DNA of 64,000 bases from Mariniflexile maritimum (lineage in GTDB: Bacteria; Bacteroidota; Bacteroidia; Flavobacteriales; Flavobacteriaceae). Of this stretch, positions 26,777 to 36,300 are shown in pieces; the first letter of the stretch is position 1, and every line of letters starts with the position of its first letter. Under the pieces are notes generated by a model. It ran no database searches. It was given only the letters and a program-made list of their open reading frames with translations, and had not been told where the DNA came from. Where the stretch lies: positions 124,001 to 188,000 of the forward strand of contig NZ_WRPN01000004.1 in the NCBI RefSeq assembly GCF_009746565.1, given 5' to 3'. Position numbers and translations under genes: made by a program.

Positions 26777-27454
26777 TCAGAACTTAGTATCTAGTTTGAT
26801 ATAATCTAAAAATTCCCTTCTAGTAGATTCTTCTTTGAATTTCCCCCCAAATTCTGAGGTTACGGTGCTGCTTTCAATATCGCGGATGCCTCTGGAATTT
26901 ACGCATAAATGTTTCGCATCTATAACGCATGCCACATCTTGGGTGTTGAGCGCCTGCTGCAATTCTCTAACAATTTGGATGGTTAAACGCTCTTGAACTT
27001 GTGGGCGTTTTGCAAAATAATCGACAATACGGTTCATTTTTGATAAACCAATCACCGAGCCGTTTGAAATGTATGCCACATGGGCTTTTCCCACAATGGG
27101 CAGTAAATGGTGCTCGCAGGTTGAGTAAACCGTAATGTTTTTTTCAACCAGCATTTCGCCATATTTATATTTGTTCTCAAAAGTAGAAGCGCTTGGTTTT
27201 CTTTTAGGGTCGAGACCGCTAAAAATTTCCTTAACAAACATTTTCGCCACACGGTTTGGGGTGCCTCTTAAACTATCATCGGTTAAATCGAGCCCTAAGG
27301 TTTCCATAATATGGCGCACATCATCCTTGATAATGTCCATTTTTTCTTCTACGGAAAGCTTAAAGGCATCATTTCTTAATGGGGTGTCTGAAGAGGTGCC
27401 TATGTGGTCGTCTCCTAAAGAATCGAATTCTTCTATGTTATTTTCAATTTTCAT
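26777..27454 (-). CDS. folE: GTP cyclohydrolase I
   Basis: A 225-residue type IA enzyme. The zinc-site motif TCEHHLLPI, the signature RPQVQERLT and Cys in VACVIDAKHLCV are all present. It converts GTP to dihydroneopterin triphosphate, the first step of folate synthesis. The N-terminal 35 residues (NIEEFDSLGDDHIGTSS) are a family-variable acidic tail. It is the next gene on the minus strand before the four-helix-bundle gene and the repeats. Confidence 0.96.
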   Translation of the reverse strand: MKIENNIEEFDSLGDDHIGTSSDTPLRNDAFKLSVEEKMDIIKDDVRHIMETLGLDLTDDSLRGTPNRVAKMFVKEIFSGLDPKRKPSASTFENKYKYGEMLVEKNITVYSTCEHHLLPIVGKAHVAYISNGSVIGLSKMNRIVDYFAKRPQVQERLTIQIVRELQQALNTQDVACVIDAKHLCVNSRGIRDIESSTVTSEFGGKFKEESTRREFLDYIKLDTKF

Positions 27455-27591
27455 CTGTCAATTAAGTCGCGATTTTAGGCTGCAAAGATACGTTTTTGAT
27501 TTACGTTTTACGCTTTTTTGATTTATGAATTGTATTTTTTTGATTTATAAAACTAAGTGTAACGTATTTGGATAAAAGTTTTCTATAAAAC

Positions 27592-27623
27592 AAAAGCCTG
27601 AACGTGAAGGTTCAAGCTTTTTG
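27592..27623 (-). terminator. terminator of the OmpP1-like gene
   Basis: An imperfect hairpin with arms AAAAGCCTGAAC and GTTCAAGCTTTT, 21 bases beyond the stop at 27644; on the minus strand it ends in TTTTGTTTT. Confidence 0.6.
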
Positions 27624-27643
27624 TGTTATTAAAGATAGGCTGT

Positions 27644-29167
27644 TTAAATATTGAAACTTAATGAAAGCGTTACATTTGAATTTGTTTTGTCTATAATGGC
27701 AGCATCGGTTAAACCCACGTTGTATAGTGGTGTTTCGTTGGTGCGGTTAAATTGGTCGAAGGTTACATCTAGTTTGGTGTTTCCAAAGTTATAGCCTATG
27801 CCTAACGAGTATCCGTTCAAATCGCCAACGGTTACACCATTTTTATAAGGGCTTTCCTCAAAACGGTAACCGCCCCTAAAGCTAAACTGTTTTACTTTGT
27901 ACTCGCCACCAAGCCGGTAAGTCGAGGCTGCAGTAAGCGTATTGCCAATAATGTCGTTTTGGTCGGCAAAAAAGGCATCCGTGGTAGGTTTGAATTTGGT
28001 TTTGCTGTAATCTTTTCTGGAATAATCGAAACTCAATAAGCCTTGTGTTCCAAATATATAAGCTAAACTACCTGTTATTTTTGATGGCGTTTGCAGTTTG
28101 TAATCGGGATATACATTTACCGTTTGCGGATTGATAACTTGTGTAGCATTGGAGCCGCCATCATCTCTTACGGTTGATAAATATTGTGAGGTTTCTTCTT
28201 TTATTGTGTACCATGTAGGGGAATCGAAAGCAACACCCAGCCTAAACTCTGGACTCAACTTTAAGATGCCTCCTAATTGAAATGAAAATCCGCTGCCCGT
28301 TGTAGAAAGTATGTTTTCAAACTCGATGCTTTTCACTATGGAACCTGCATTGTTATTATTTTCAAATAAAAGGGTAGAGCGGTCGTAATTAATAAAGTGG
28401 GAATTCAAGTTCATGCCCAAATACAAATTATCTTCGTATTGTGTGGCCAAGTTGAATGCTATTTTTCCGTTGTAACCTGTGGAAGCATACGAATAATTAT
28501 GGTTAAACGTACCATCGGCTAAATTTGAAAAATAAGTAGTATTGGCATCATTGTTAATGTCGTCTGCTTCAACTATAAATGATTCAAAGCCCAAAAATGC
28601 TTGTTGGTTTGCAAATCCGTAAACATTTCCTATATCTTGATAGGCATCTGCTAACGATTCACCCGGTAAGGCCGAAATTTGATCCAATCTTTTGCCATCA
28701 GCGTAATTTAGAAAATAAAGGTCGATGGATTGATTGTTGGTATTAACGCCTCTTGCATTCCAATTATCATCATAATTATTGGTTCTGTCGTAAGCAACTC
28801 CCACCGAAAATTTCCGCCAAGGCGAATCGTTTCTGCTGGCAAATACAAAAGAGGCGCCTCCTTGGTTAACGTCAAAATTTGAATCGCTACTAGAGGCAAA
28901 ACCGTTAAAATATTGGGTGTCATTAGAGGTGGCTACGTTCGATAATGTAAACGATGCATGGCTTTGGCTAAACACCGCCGAACTTGCAGGATTAATATTA
29001 ACGGCACTCATATCGCCTCCCAGTGCACCAAAGGCGCCACTTAAGGCCCTAAAACGCGCGGTACCTTGAATTTCATCTTGCGAATAGCGCAAAGCATCCG
29101 TTATGTCTTGTGCTTGCACGGCAAAGGTAGCGAGGGCGCTTATAATTAGTAGGTTTATCTTTTTCAT
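27644..29167 (-). CDS. outer-membrane transport protein, OmpP1/FadL family
   Basis: A 507-residue beta-barrel protein with signal MKKINLLIISALATFAVQAQ. The N-terminal plug segment ALRYSQDEIQGTARFRAL and GAFGALGGDMSAVNINPA are typical of the OmpP1/FadL/TodX family, which moves hydrophobic compounds across the outer membrane. The rest alternates amphipathic strands and ends in a Phe-Asn-Ile strand (LSLSFNI), as expected for BAM recognition. The gene for a low-complexity lipoprotein lies upstream on the same strand. Substrate unknown. Confidence 0.88.
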   Translation of the reverse strand: MKKINLLIISALATFAVQAQDITDALRYSQDEIQGTARFRALSGAFGALGGDMSAVNINPASSAVFSQSHASFTLSNVATSNDTQYFNGFASSSDSNFDVNQGGASFVFASRNDSPWRKFSVGVAYDRTNNYDDNWNARGVNTNNQSIDLYFLNYADGKRLDQISALPGESLADAYQDIGNVYGFANQQAFLGFESFIVEADDINNDANTTYFSNLADGTFNHNYSYASTGYNGKIAFNLATQYEDNLYLGMNLNSHFINYDRSTLLFENNNNAGSIVKSIEFENILSTTGSGFSFQLGGILKLSPEFRLGVAFDSPTWYTIKEETSQYLSTVRDDGGSNATQVINPQTVNVYPDYKLQTPSKITGSLAYIFGTQGLLSFDYSRKDYSKTKFKPTTDAFFADQNDIIGNTLTAASTYRLGGEYKVKQFSFRGGYRFEESPYKNGVTVGDLNGYSLGIGYNFGNTKLDVTFDQFNRTNETPLYNVGLTDAAIIDKTNSNVTLSLSFNI

Positions 29168-29281
29168 AGGTAAATAAAATTTGTTTTTAAAAAATTATTT
29201 GCAATTCGCGTGTGTTTATTGGTGCTTTCCATTGGGTTTAAATGCCACCTCGTTGGCACGGTCATGCGTTTTTCATATTTT

Positions 29282-30409
29282 TTATCCGCGTCTGCCACCG
29301 CCACTTGAAGAACCAGAACTTCTGCTGCTTCCAGAACTGGAACCGCTACTTGACGAACTTGAACTTCTACTTGGGGTATAGGTAGAGTTGCTTGATGAAG
29401 ACGACGATCTTGAATAGTTGCCGGAGTTGCTATCGCTGCTTCTTGAGGGCGTATAGGTGCTTCCTGAACTTCTTCGTACGGTTGAAGAAGAACGTGTGGT
29501 AGAATTCGTTGATGGCGTTACACTGGTGGTTGTTCTTCGTGGTGTATTGCTATAAACAGAGGTGCCGTTGGCGTTATTGTCTCTTGAAACACTTGAATTA
29601 TATTGTCGCGCATTGTACGTGGGCGATGTTGTGCCAACACTGCTTCTTCTTGAAGCATTGTATTTGGATATATTTTCGCTACTTACCGTATTGCCACGTC
29701 TGGAAGTGCTGTAATTGTTAGCGCTTAAACTGTTGCTGCCATAATTACTGCCTCTTCGGCTAGCGCTGTAAGACACATTTTGCCTATTATAATAGCCATT
29801 GTTGCCATAATACCAATTATTATGGCCATAATAACCGTGGTATCCGTAAGGATTACCATAATACCCATAGCCCCAAGGGCTGTAAAACGACCAACTATTG
29901 TAAATGCCACCATAAAAAGGCGCATTCCAAAAAGGATCATAACCCCAATCGTTCCAGCCATAACCATAGCCCCATCGGTTATAATAAGGGCGGCTCCACC
30001 AATAATTGTTAAAGCCGAAACCAAAACCAGAATGAATGTTTATGGTTACATTGCTATTATCTTGTCCCCAACCCCCATAACCTTGGTAATCGTTGGCCTG
30101 GGCATCGTTTTCATTATAATTGTCGCTTTCATAAGCATCGATATCTGTAAAAATATCGTTATTCGACATCATATATTCCGATTCCAATGCTTTATTCTTG
30201 AAGTAATTTTTATAATAATTGTTGCTCGCTGCATTATTGGGTGCATCCACAACAGCGTCTTCATACTGAACGGTTCGTGGTGCATCGCTATAAATACCAT
30301 CGGTTTCCACGCCAACATATTGATAAGAACCACATGAGTACAAGCCAAGTACCAAGCTAAAAATAGCTAAGTATGGCAATTTTTCAGTTAAGTAGGTTTT
30401 TAGTTGCAT
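29282..30409 (-). CDS. low-complexity Tyr/Gly- and Ser/Arg-rich lipoprotein
   Basis: A 375-residue lipoprotein (lipobox GLYSC) of unknown function. The mature protein has an acidic Asn-rich region to about residue 115. A Gly-Tyr-Trp-rich region with GWGYGYG-like repeats follows (about 120-210), then a Ser/Arg/Thr-rich tail ending GSSSGGGRRG. The aromatic repeats suggest a sticky, disordered surface or periplasmic protein; no enzyme motif is visible. It lies 114 bases upstream of the OmpP1-like gene on the same strand. Long frames on the opposite strand come from the biased composition. Confidence 0.75.
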   Translation of the reverse strand: MQLKTYLTEKLPYLAIFSLVLGLYSCGSYQYVGVETDGIYSDAPRTVQYEDAVVDAPNNAASNNYYKNYFKNKALESEYMMSNNDIFTDIDAYESDNYNENDAQANDYQGYGGWGQDNSNVTINIHSGFGFGFNNYWWSRPYYNRWGYGYGWNDWGYDPFWNAPFYGGIYNSWSFYSPWGYGYYGNPYGYHGYYGHNNWYYGNNGYYNRQNVSYSASRRGSNYGSNSLSANNYSTSRRGNTVSSENISKYNASRRSSVGTTSPTYNARQYNSSVSRDNNANGTSVYSNTPRRTTTSVTPSTNSTTRSSSTVRRSSGSTYTPSRSSDSNSGNYSRSSSSSSNSTYTPSRSSSSSSSGSSSGSSRSSGSSSGGGRRG

Positions 30410-30508
30410 ATCTCTTGTTTTTTATTGTTGAACATAACAAAAATAGTTAGTTTTGCTGAACTATTTTTATATTTAACATAGTCGCAATATTTGTGCCAAA
30501 ACATACAG

Positions 30509-31987
30509 ATGAGTAAAAAACTTACTAATAGAGCAGAAGATTATTCCAAATGGTATAATGAACTGGTAGTGAAAGCAGACCTTGCAGAGAATTCGGCAGT
30601 AAGGGGTTGCATGGTAATTAAACCCTATGGCTATGCCATTTGGGAAAAAATGCAGGCAGAATTAGATAGCATGTTTAAGGAAACAGGACATCAAAACGCC
30701 TATTTTCCTTTATTTGTGCCCAAAAGTTTATTTGAAGCTGAAGAAAAAAATGCCGAAGGATTTGCCAAAGAGTGCGCTATTGTAACCCATTATCGCTTAC
30801 AAACAGATCCTGACCGCCCCGGGAAGTTGCGTGTTGATCCAGATGCCAAATTGGAGGAAGAATTGATAGTACGCCCAACCAGCGAAGCGATTATTTGGAA
30901 TACATATAGAAACTGGATACAATCGTACCGCGATTTACCAATTTTAATCAACCAATGGGCCAATGTGGTGCGTTGGGAAATGCGTACCCGATTGTTTTTG
31001 CGTACCGCCGAGTTTTTATGGCAAGAAGGCCATACAGCCCACGAAACCAAAGCCGAAGCCATTGCCGAAGCCAAATTAATGAACAACGTGTATGCTACCT
31101 TTGCGGAAAAATTTATGGCAATACCTGTTATTCAAGGTGTTAAAACGGAAAGCGAGCGTTTTGCAGGTGCCGAGGAAACGTTTTGCATTGAAGCCTTAAT
31201 GCAAGACGGAAAGGCACTGCAAGCAGGAACCTCGCATTTTCTTGGGCAGAATTTTGCCAAAGCGTTCGATGTGAAATTTGCCAATAAAGAAGGAAAACAA
31301 GACTATGTTTGGGCAACATCCTGGGGTGTTTCTACCCGTTTGATGGGGGCCTTAATTATGACACATTCCGATGATAATGGCTTGGTATTGCCACCTAGTT
31401 TGGCTCCAAACCAAGTAGTAATTGTACCTATTTACAAAGGTGAGGACGAATTAAACGCTGTTACCAAAGTGGCCCATACCATTTTAAGCGATTTAAGAGC
31501 CAACGGAATATCGGTTAAGTTTGATGATAGAGACACACTGCGTCCTGGAGCCAAATTTGCGCATTACGAATTGCAAGGCGTGCCCTTGCGCATAGCAATT
31601 GGCCCCAAAGATCTAGAAAATGTTACGGTAGAATTGGCCAGACGCGACACACTAACAAAACAAATAGTCGCTATGGACAGTTTAACAGAAACCATTCGGC
31701 ATTTATTAAAGGAAATTCAAGAATCCTTGTTTAAAAAAGCGTTGGATTTTAGGGATAGCCACATCACCGAGGTACATACGTTTGAAGAATTTAAACATGT
31801 TTTAGAAACAAAAACCGGCTTTATTTCAGCCCATTGGGACGGTACTATGGAAACGGAGGCAAAAATTAAAGAACTTACAAAAGCAACAATTAGGTGTATT
31901 CCATTGGAAATGAAGGCAGAAGAAGGCGTTTGTGTCTATTCGGGAAAACCCTCAAAAAACAGGGTATTGTTTGCCAAAGCATATTAA
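30509..31987 (+). CDS. proS: proline-tRNA ligase, archaeal/eukaryotic-type
   Basis: A 492-residue class II synthetase. The start at 30509 ([13 protein letters not shown]) is preferred to a TTG codon 18 bases upstream. Class II motif 2 is around [21 protein letters not shown]; motif 3 is the late LRIAIGPKD region. The bacterial editing insert is missing, and the chain ends in Tyr (FAKAY), as in archaeal-type enzymes. This short form is common in Bacteroidota. It charges tRNA-Pro. Confidence 0.95.
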   Translation: MSKKLTNRAEDYSKWYNELVVKADLAENSAVRGCMVIKPYGYAIWEKMQAELDSMFKETGHQNAYFPLFVPKSLFEAEEKNAEGFAKECAIVTHYRLQTDPDRPGKLRVDPDAKLEEELIVRPTSEAIIWNTYRNWIQSYRDLPILINQWANVVRWEMRTRLFLRTAEFLWQEGHTAHETKAEAIAEAKLMNNVYATFAEKFMAIPVIQGVKTESERFAGAEETFCIEALMQDGKALQAGTSHFLGQNFAKAFDVKFANKEGKQDYVWATSWGVSTRLMGALIMTHSDDNGLVLPPSLAPNQVVIVPIYKGEDELNAVTKVAHTILSDLRANGISVKFDDRDTLRPGAKFAHYELQGVPLRIAIGPKDLENVTVELARRDTLTKQIVAMDSLTETIRHLLKEIQESLFKKALDFRDSHITEVHTFEEFKHVLETKTGFISAHWDGTMETEAKIKELTKATIRCIPLEMKAEEGVCVYSGKPSKNRVLFAKAY

Positions 31988-32018
31988 AATATTTTTTTCA
32001 AAAAAGTCTATTTAGCTC

Positions 32019-32048
32019 TTGCGACATTTAAAAATAGTTGTATTTTTG
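32019..32048 (+). promoter_or_regulatory. promoter P1 upstream of tRNA-Glu
   Basis: TTG at 32019-32021 and TATTTTTG at 32041-32048 are 19 bases apart, an exact match to the Bacteroidota primary sigma consensus TTG-N19-TAnnTTTG. Confidence 0.65.
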
Positions 32049-32109
32049 CATCCGCATTGGAAACGTTGCAAGTTTTTTGAAAAAAGTGAAGCAAGTATGT
32101 AAATTTAAG

Positions 32110-32139
32110 TTGCAGTTTTAAAAATTAAATTTATCTTTG
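32110..32139 (+). promoter_or_regulatory. promoter P2 upstream of tRNA-Glu
   Basis: A second TTG (32110-32112) with TATCTTTG at 32132-32139, again 19 bases apart, 16 bases before the tRNA. The two tandem promoters fit strong expression of tRNA-Glu and rpsT. Confidence 0.7.
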
Positions 32140-32155
32140 CGCACTCAAAACCAAT

Positions 32156-32227
32156 GGCCCGTTCGTCTATCGGTTAGGACGCCAGGTTTTCATCCTGGTA
32201 AGAGGGGTTCGATTCCCCTACGGGCTA
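32156..32227 (+). tRNA. tRNA-Glu (TTC)
   Basis: A 72-base cloverleaf without encoded CCA. Acceptor arms GGCCCGT and ACGGGCT pair (first pair G-T). The anticodon stem CCAGG/CCTGG holds loop TTTTCAT with anticodon TTC, and the T arm AGGGGTTCGATTCCCCT is canonical. It is 27 bases before rpsT and is probably co-transcribed with it. Confidence 0.96.
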
Positions 32228-32254
32228 CAATTTTTAAAAAAATAAAAGTACAAA

Positions 32255-32506
32255 ATGGCAAATCATAAGTCAGCATTAAAGAGAATTAGAAGTAACGAGG
32301 CTAAGCGTTTGGTTAACAGATACCAACACAAAACAACCCGTAATGCTATCAAGAAATTACGTGAGTTAACTGATAAGAAAGAAGCTGAGACCTTATTTCC
32401 TTCTGTTGTTTCCATGTTGGATAGATTGGCGAAGAAAAATGTTATTCATGCAAACAAGGCAGCTAACCTTAAATCTGGTTTGGCTAAACATATTGCAGCA
32501 TTGTAA
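32255..32506 (+). CDS. rpsT: 30S ribosomal protein S20
   Basis: An 83-residue, very basic, helical protein with the S20 pattern [19 protein letters not shown] and the late [14 protein letters not shown]. It binds 16S rRNA in the small subunit. It follows tRNA-Glu with no promoter between them and is closed by a strong terminator. Length is normal for the family. Confidence 0.97.
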   Translation: MANHKSALKRIRSNEAKRLVNRYQHKTTRNAIKKLRELTDKKEAETLFPSVVSMLDRLAKKNVIHANKAANLKSGLAKHIAAL

Positions 32507-32534
32507 AAATACTATTCTTATAAAATATATGAAA

Positions 32535-32563
32535 GCCTCTCATTTTTTGGGAGGCTTTTTTTT
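32535..32563 (+). terminator. rpsT terminator
   Basis: Arms GCCTC and GAGGC, extended by a TC/GG edge, around an A/T loop, followed by eight T; 29 bases after the rpsT stop. Confidence 0.85.
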
Positions 32564-32602
32564 ATATGATGTTGGGCAAGCGTATTCATTTAGATTAAAT
32601 TT

Positions 32603-32640
32603 AAAACCCTCAACATACATTTGTTTGTTGAGGGTTTTTA
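32603..32640. terminator. bidirectional terminator before the M28 gene
   Basis: Arms AAAACCCTCAAC (32603) and GTTGAGGGTTTT around a 12-base loop, with a T run on the plus strand and A on the left that gives T on the minus strand. It lies 28 bases beyond the stop of the minus-strand M28 gene. Confidence 0.75.
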
Positions 32641-32667
32641 GCATTACAGTTTTTAACCAACCTTTGG

Positions 32668-33672
32668 CTAATCATGTTTAATGCGCTCTGCGTTGTTGGC
32701 AAGTTCCCAGGCGGTACAAAATATTAATCGGGCGCGAGTTTCCAGATATTCGTAGTTTATTTTGTCAGGTGTGTCGGTTGGTCTGTGGTAATCGTCGTGG
32801 GTGCCATTAAAGTAAAAAATAACAGGAATGTTGTTTTTGGCAAAATTATAATGGTCCGACCGGTAATAAAAGCGGTTGGGGTCGTTATCGTCATTATAGG
32901 TATAATCAAACTCCATGTTAAAATATTTTGTGTTAACGGCTTCAGAAATAGCGTGCAATTCTTTGCTAAGTTTATCCGAGCCTATTAAATACAAATAATT
33001 TCCTTTGCCTTCGTGTTTTGCGTCAACGCGCCCTATCATATCAATATTCAAATTGGCAACGGTATTTTTTAAAGGAAAAACAGGGTCAACATCGGTATAA
33101 TACCGCGACCCATAAAGGCCTATTTCTTCTCCAGTTACATGTAAAAACAGAATGCTCCGTTTCGGGCCTTGCCCTTTATCGGCTGCGGCTTTAAAGGCTT
33201 TTGCTATTTCTAAAATGGCAACCGTTCCTGAACCATCATCATCGGCACCGTTATTTATTTCACCGGTTTTGGAAATGCCAATATGATCGAGATGTGCTGA
33301 AATAATGATAACTTCATCGGGTTTTTCAGAGCCTTTTATGTAGGCCAAAACGTTTTCAGAAGCTTTGATGCCGTCTTTAAAAAAACTTGCGGGAATCTCT
33401 TGAAAATAGTCGCCATCTGCCATGGGCGATGGAATTTCTAAATTAACATAGTGGTTCTTAATAAATTCAACAGCTTTTTTTTGCCCTGGTTCGCCCGTTT
33501 TTCGGCCTTCAAACGCATCGGATGCATACGTGTAAAGGGCTTCTTTTAGGTTGGCCGCGGTAATAAGTGAAGCAAAATCTAAAGGATTTTTTTTTGAAGT
33601 GTTTTTAGGTTGTGATGTGCAGCTTACAACCGAGAGGAAAGAAGCGCAAAGAATGAGGATTGTTTTTTTCAT
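32668..33672 (-). CDS. M28-family zinc peptidase, lipoprotein, copy 1
   Basis: A 334-residue protein. The start at 33672 gives lipoprotein signal MKKTILILCASFLSVVSC; four extra residues in frame upstream are unlikely. The M28 zinc ligands are visible: His in SAHLDHIG, Asp in GADDDGSGT, the Glu pair in TGEEIG, Asp in NIDMIGRVD and His in RSDHYNF. It would act as an aminopeptidase or related metallopeptidase in the periplasm. A close paralogue lies immediately upstream on the same strand. Confidence 0.9.
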   Translation of the reverse strand: MKKTILILCASFLSVVSCTSQPKNTSKKNPLDFASLITAANLKEALYTYASDAFEGRKTGEPGQKKAVEFIKNHYVNLEIPSPMADGDYFQEIPASFFKDGIKASENVLAYIKGSEKPDEVIIISAHLDHIGISKTGEINNGADDDGSGTVAILEIAKAFKAAADKGQGPKRSILFLHVTGEEIGLYGSRYYTDVDPVFPLKNTVANLNIDMIGRVDAKHEGKGNYLYLIGSDKLSKELHAISEAVNTKYFNMEFDYTYNDDNDPNRFYYRSDHYNFAKNNIPVIFYFNGTHDDYHRPTDTPDKINYEYLETRARLIFCTAWELANNAERIKHD

Positions 33673-33734
33673 TAAATAAGGCATTAATTATATTACGATA
33701 TTACAAAAAAGGATTTTGTAAATCAACTTTTCGG

Positions 33735-34787
33735 CTATTTTAACAACTCGTTTTCAGTATCTAAAACAAGTTTGTGCTTTTGGTTGGCAATTTGCCATGC
33801 CGTAGCAAATATGAGCTTGCTTCGTTTTTCCAAGAGTTGGTAGTCAATTTTATCGGGGGTATCGGTAGGCTTGTGGTAATCGGGATGTTCGCCAGTAAAA
33901 TAAAAAATAACGGGAATGTTATTGTTCGCAAAATTATAATGGTCCGATCGGGAATAAAAATCGTTTTTGTCATTTTCCGCATTATAGCGGTAGTCCAACT
34001 CCAAATTGGCATAGGCATTATTTACTTTTTCTGAAAGAAAGTGAAGCTCTTTACTCAACCGGTCGGATCCGAGCAGATAGATATAATTTTTGTTGTTTTT
34101 ATGAATGGCATCCACACGGCCTATCATGTCCATATTTAGGTCGATTAAGGTGTTTTTTAAAGGAAAAACAGGGTGGAGGTTATAAAATTCAGACCCTCTT
34201 TTGCCAATTTCTTCCGCGGTTAAATGAAGAAAAAGAATGCTGCGTTTGGGCGGATAACCTTCTTTTTTTGCGATATTGAAGGCTTGGGCCATTTCCATTA
34301 AGGCCACCGTTCCGGAGCCATTATCATCGGCACCATAATTTATTTCGCCGTTAGCATTAATTCCAAGATGGTCGAAATGTGAGGATACAATAACAATTTC
34401 CTCTGGTTTTTCACTGCCTTTTATGTAGGCGATAACATTTTGTGTGGCTTTGGTGCCGTTTGAAAAAAAAGTTTCTGGAATATGCTGGTAGTAATTGGAA
34501 AGGCCATAAGGTGAGGCAATATTTTCATTTTGGTAGTAGGATTTTAAAAATTCGGCGGCCAGTTTACAGCCTTTTTCGCCCGTGCCGCGGCCTTCAAATT
34601 TTTTCGAGGCAATAGTGTATAAGTGTGTTTTTAATTCGTTGGCGGTAATGGTATTGGCATAATGTACCACCAAACTGCTATCTATTAATTGGATGCTGTT
34701 TTTTATATTTTCGATTCTGGTGGTGTATTTTGGTGTAGCGCAGGTGCCCACTAATGCGAATGCCGAGAGAATGCAAAAGGTTTTCAT
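33735..34787 (-). CDS. M28-family zinc peptidase, lipoprotein, copy 2
   Basis: A 350-residue paralogue of the downstream gene, with lipobox LVGTC. The same ligands are kept (SSHFDHLG, GADDNGSGT, TAEEIG, NMDMIGRVD, RSDHYNF), so both copies should be active. It has a longer N-terminal segment (TTRIENIKNSIQLIDSSL) and an extra C-terminal tail. The 62-base gap and shared strand suggest one transcript arising by tandem duplication. Confidence 0.9.
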   Translation of the reverse strand: MKTFCILSAFALVGTCATPKYTTRIENIKNSIQLIDSSLVVHYANTITANELKTHLYTIASKKFEGRGTGEKGCKLAAEFLKSYYQNENIASPYGLSNYYQHIPETFFSNGTKATQNVIAYIKGSEKPEEIVIVSSHFDHLGINANGEINYGADDNGSGTVALMEMAQAFNIAKKEGYPPKRSILFLHLTAEEIGKRGSEFYNLHPVFPLKNTLIDLNMDMIGRVDAIHKNNKNYIYLLGSDRLSKELHFLSEKVNNAYANLELDYRYNAENDKNDFYSRSDHYNFANNNIPVIFYFTGEHPDYHKPTDTPDKIDYQLLEKRSKLIFATAWQIANQKHKLVLDTENELLK

Positions 34788-34904
34788 ATATATTTTGCCG
34801 GTTTATAAAGTAAATTCCAACAATTAATTTTTAAATCGTAAAAAATTCAAAAGCGAATTACGTTATTTAATTTGTAAATATATAAAAAAAACGCTCGAAA
34901 TTAC

Positions 34905-35264
34905 TTACTGTTCAATGTTTACATCGGTATTTTCATTAGTATCTATGTCCAAATTTTCCAATTCATCGATGGCTTCCTCCTCAAATTGGGTTTCTTTGGC
35001 ATCCAAAACTTCGGTATTTGCAACTTCGGTCTTGGTGAAATAAGCTTTATAAGTACTAATGGCCAAGGCTAAACTTGTAAGTATAAATGAAAATTGGATG
35101 ATTTTTTTTACCTCGCCCGTTCTTTTTGAAAGGTAATACGCTGCCAACCCAAAAATAATGGCGATTACCGCAGGAAAAACAGCAAAATTTGAAATTGGTA
35201 AAACCGCAAAAATAATTGCTAACACCGAGGCTATTATGGCTAGAATGGTAAGTGCCTTTTTCAT
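34905..35264 (-). CDS. small membrane protein with acidic tail
   Basis: A 119-residue protein with three hydrophobic segments (about residues 4-24, 27-46 and 58-76) and a very acidic C-terminal tail (EEEAIDELENLDIDTNENTD). No named family is recognised. It starts 12 bases after the DUF3108 gene on the same strand, so the two form an operon. Confidence 0.7.
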   Translation of the reverse strand: MKKALTILAIIASVLAIIFAVLPISNFAVFPAVIAIIFGLAAYYLSKRTGEVKKIIQFSFILTSLALAISTYKAYFTKTEVANTEVLDAKETQFEEEAIDELENLDIDTNENTDVNIEQ

Positions 35265-35276
35265 TTTTTTTAAACT

Positions 35277-36044
35277 TTAATTTTTTAGTCCGGAGGCCGA
35301 TTTTATTTTCAACTCACCAGTGCCTACCGGTATTTTAAACTTGCCGTACACAATAATTTTGTTCTCATCGGCGGTAAGCCATAATAAATTATTGTTTTTT
35401 CCTTGTAAAACATTGGCTTCACTGGTGCCGATGGCCAATTTATAGCACTCTTTTTTGCCAATGGCCGTTGTAATGGTTTCTTTGCCCAAATAGGTAAATG
35501 AGCCTTTAATTTCTTCATTATCAAACAATATGGTAAATGTTTTTTGGGTGCCAACAGATATTTTCTTGAAATCCGTTAGCCGCATATAATACAGGGTTGA
35601 TACAATATCTTTGGTACCGGTATGGATGGTCAAGGTTTTGTTTTCAATATAATCTTTCTTTTTTTTCATAACCGATTTTACCGTGTTATTGCTAAAAGTA
35701 TATTTCATGTTTTTAAAATAGCTGCCTTCATTAACATCGCGGTTGTACAGGTAGGGGGTTAGCGTGTTTGGGTTTACATAACTCTCATACAAATCCCTGA
35801 TTTTAAAGAAATTATCCCATTTGCTGTAAGTTACCGCAGTACATTTAAGTCTTAAAAGGGTCGATTTTGAGGTTTTTACCTCGTTGGTTTCCATGGTTAC
35901 TTGTGCAATATCGGTAAGAATGCCCGACATATTATAAGAAGCCGTATAAGTGAGTTTTTCAGCTTTTGAAATGGCATTGTTCTGTGCCAACATACCAAGG
36001 CTAAATAGGATTGAAAGTATGAAAGGAAATGAAGTTCGCAACAT
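35277..36044 (-). CDS. DUF3108 periplasmic protein
   Basis: A 255-residue protein with a signal ending LGMLAQ. The body matches the DUF3108 pattern: KLTYTASYNMSGILTD, FKIRDLYESYVNPNTLTPYLY, GTKDIVSTLYYMR, ECYKLAIGTSE. Such proteins are predicted beta-rich and periplasmic, of unknown function. It is the upstream gene of a two-gene unit with the small membrane protein. Confidence 0.8.
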   Translation of the reverse strand: MLRTSFPFILSILFSLGMLAQNNAISKAEKLTYTASYNMSGILTDIAQVTMETNEVKTSKSTLLRLKCTAVTYSKWDNFFKIRDLYESYVNPNTLTPYLYNRDVNEGSYFKNMKYTFSNNTVKSVMKKKKDYIENKTLTIHTGTKDIVSTLYYMRLTDFKKISVGTQKTFTILFDNEEIKGSFTYLGKETITTAIGKKECYKLAIGTSEANVLQGKNNNLLWLTADENKIIVYGKFKIPVGTGELKIKSASGLKN

Positions 36045-36300
36045 ATAACTATAAGATTATTTTGTATAACGCTTCTATTAGCATTTATTGTGCCGAAAGT
36101 ACAACGCTTTGGTAAATTATGCTAATTTTTTTTATACCGTACAGAGCTTAAACGTTTAGCTGATAATTGTCATAGTTTGTTTTTAATGTAAAAGTTACAT
36201 TTACTCGGCTGTACATGTAAAAGTTAGTGCGGAAGCCTATTGGGCCATTGGTTGCTTATTATAACGATTGTATTAAGGTAAAGTGTAAAATTTCAAACCC

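Noticed and set aside
29780-30337. 185-residue plus-strand frame rich in Ile, Val and Ala
   Set aside because: It is antisense to the biased Tyr/Gly/Asn region of the low-complexity lipoprotein; its hydrophobicity is a codon shadow.
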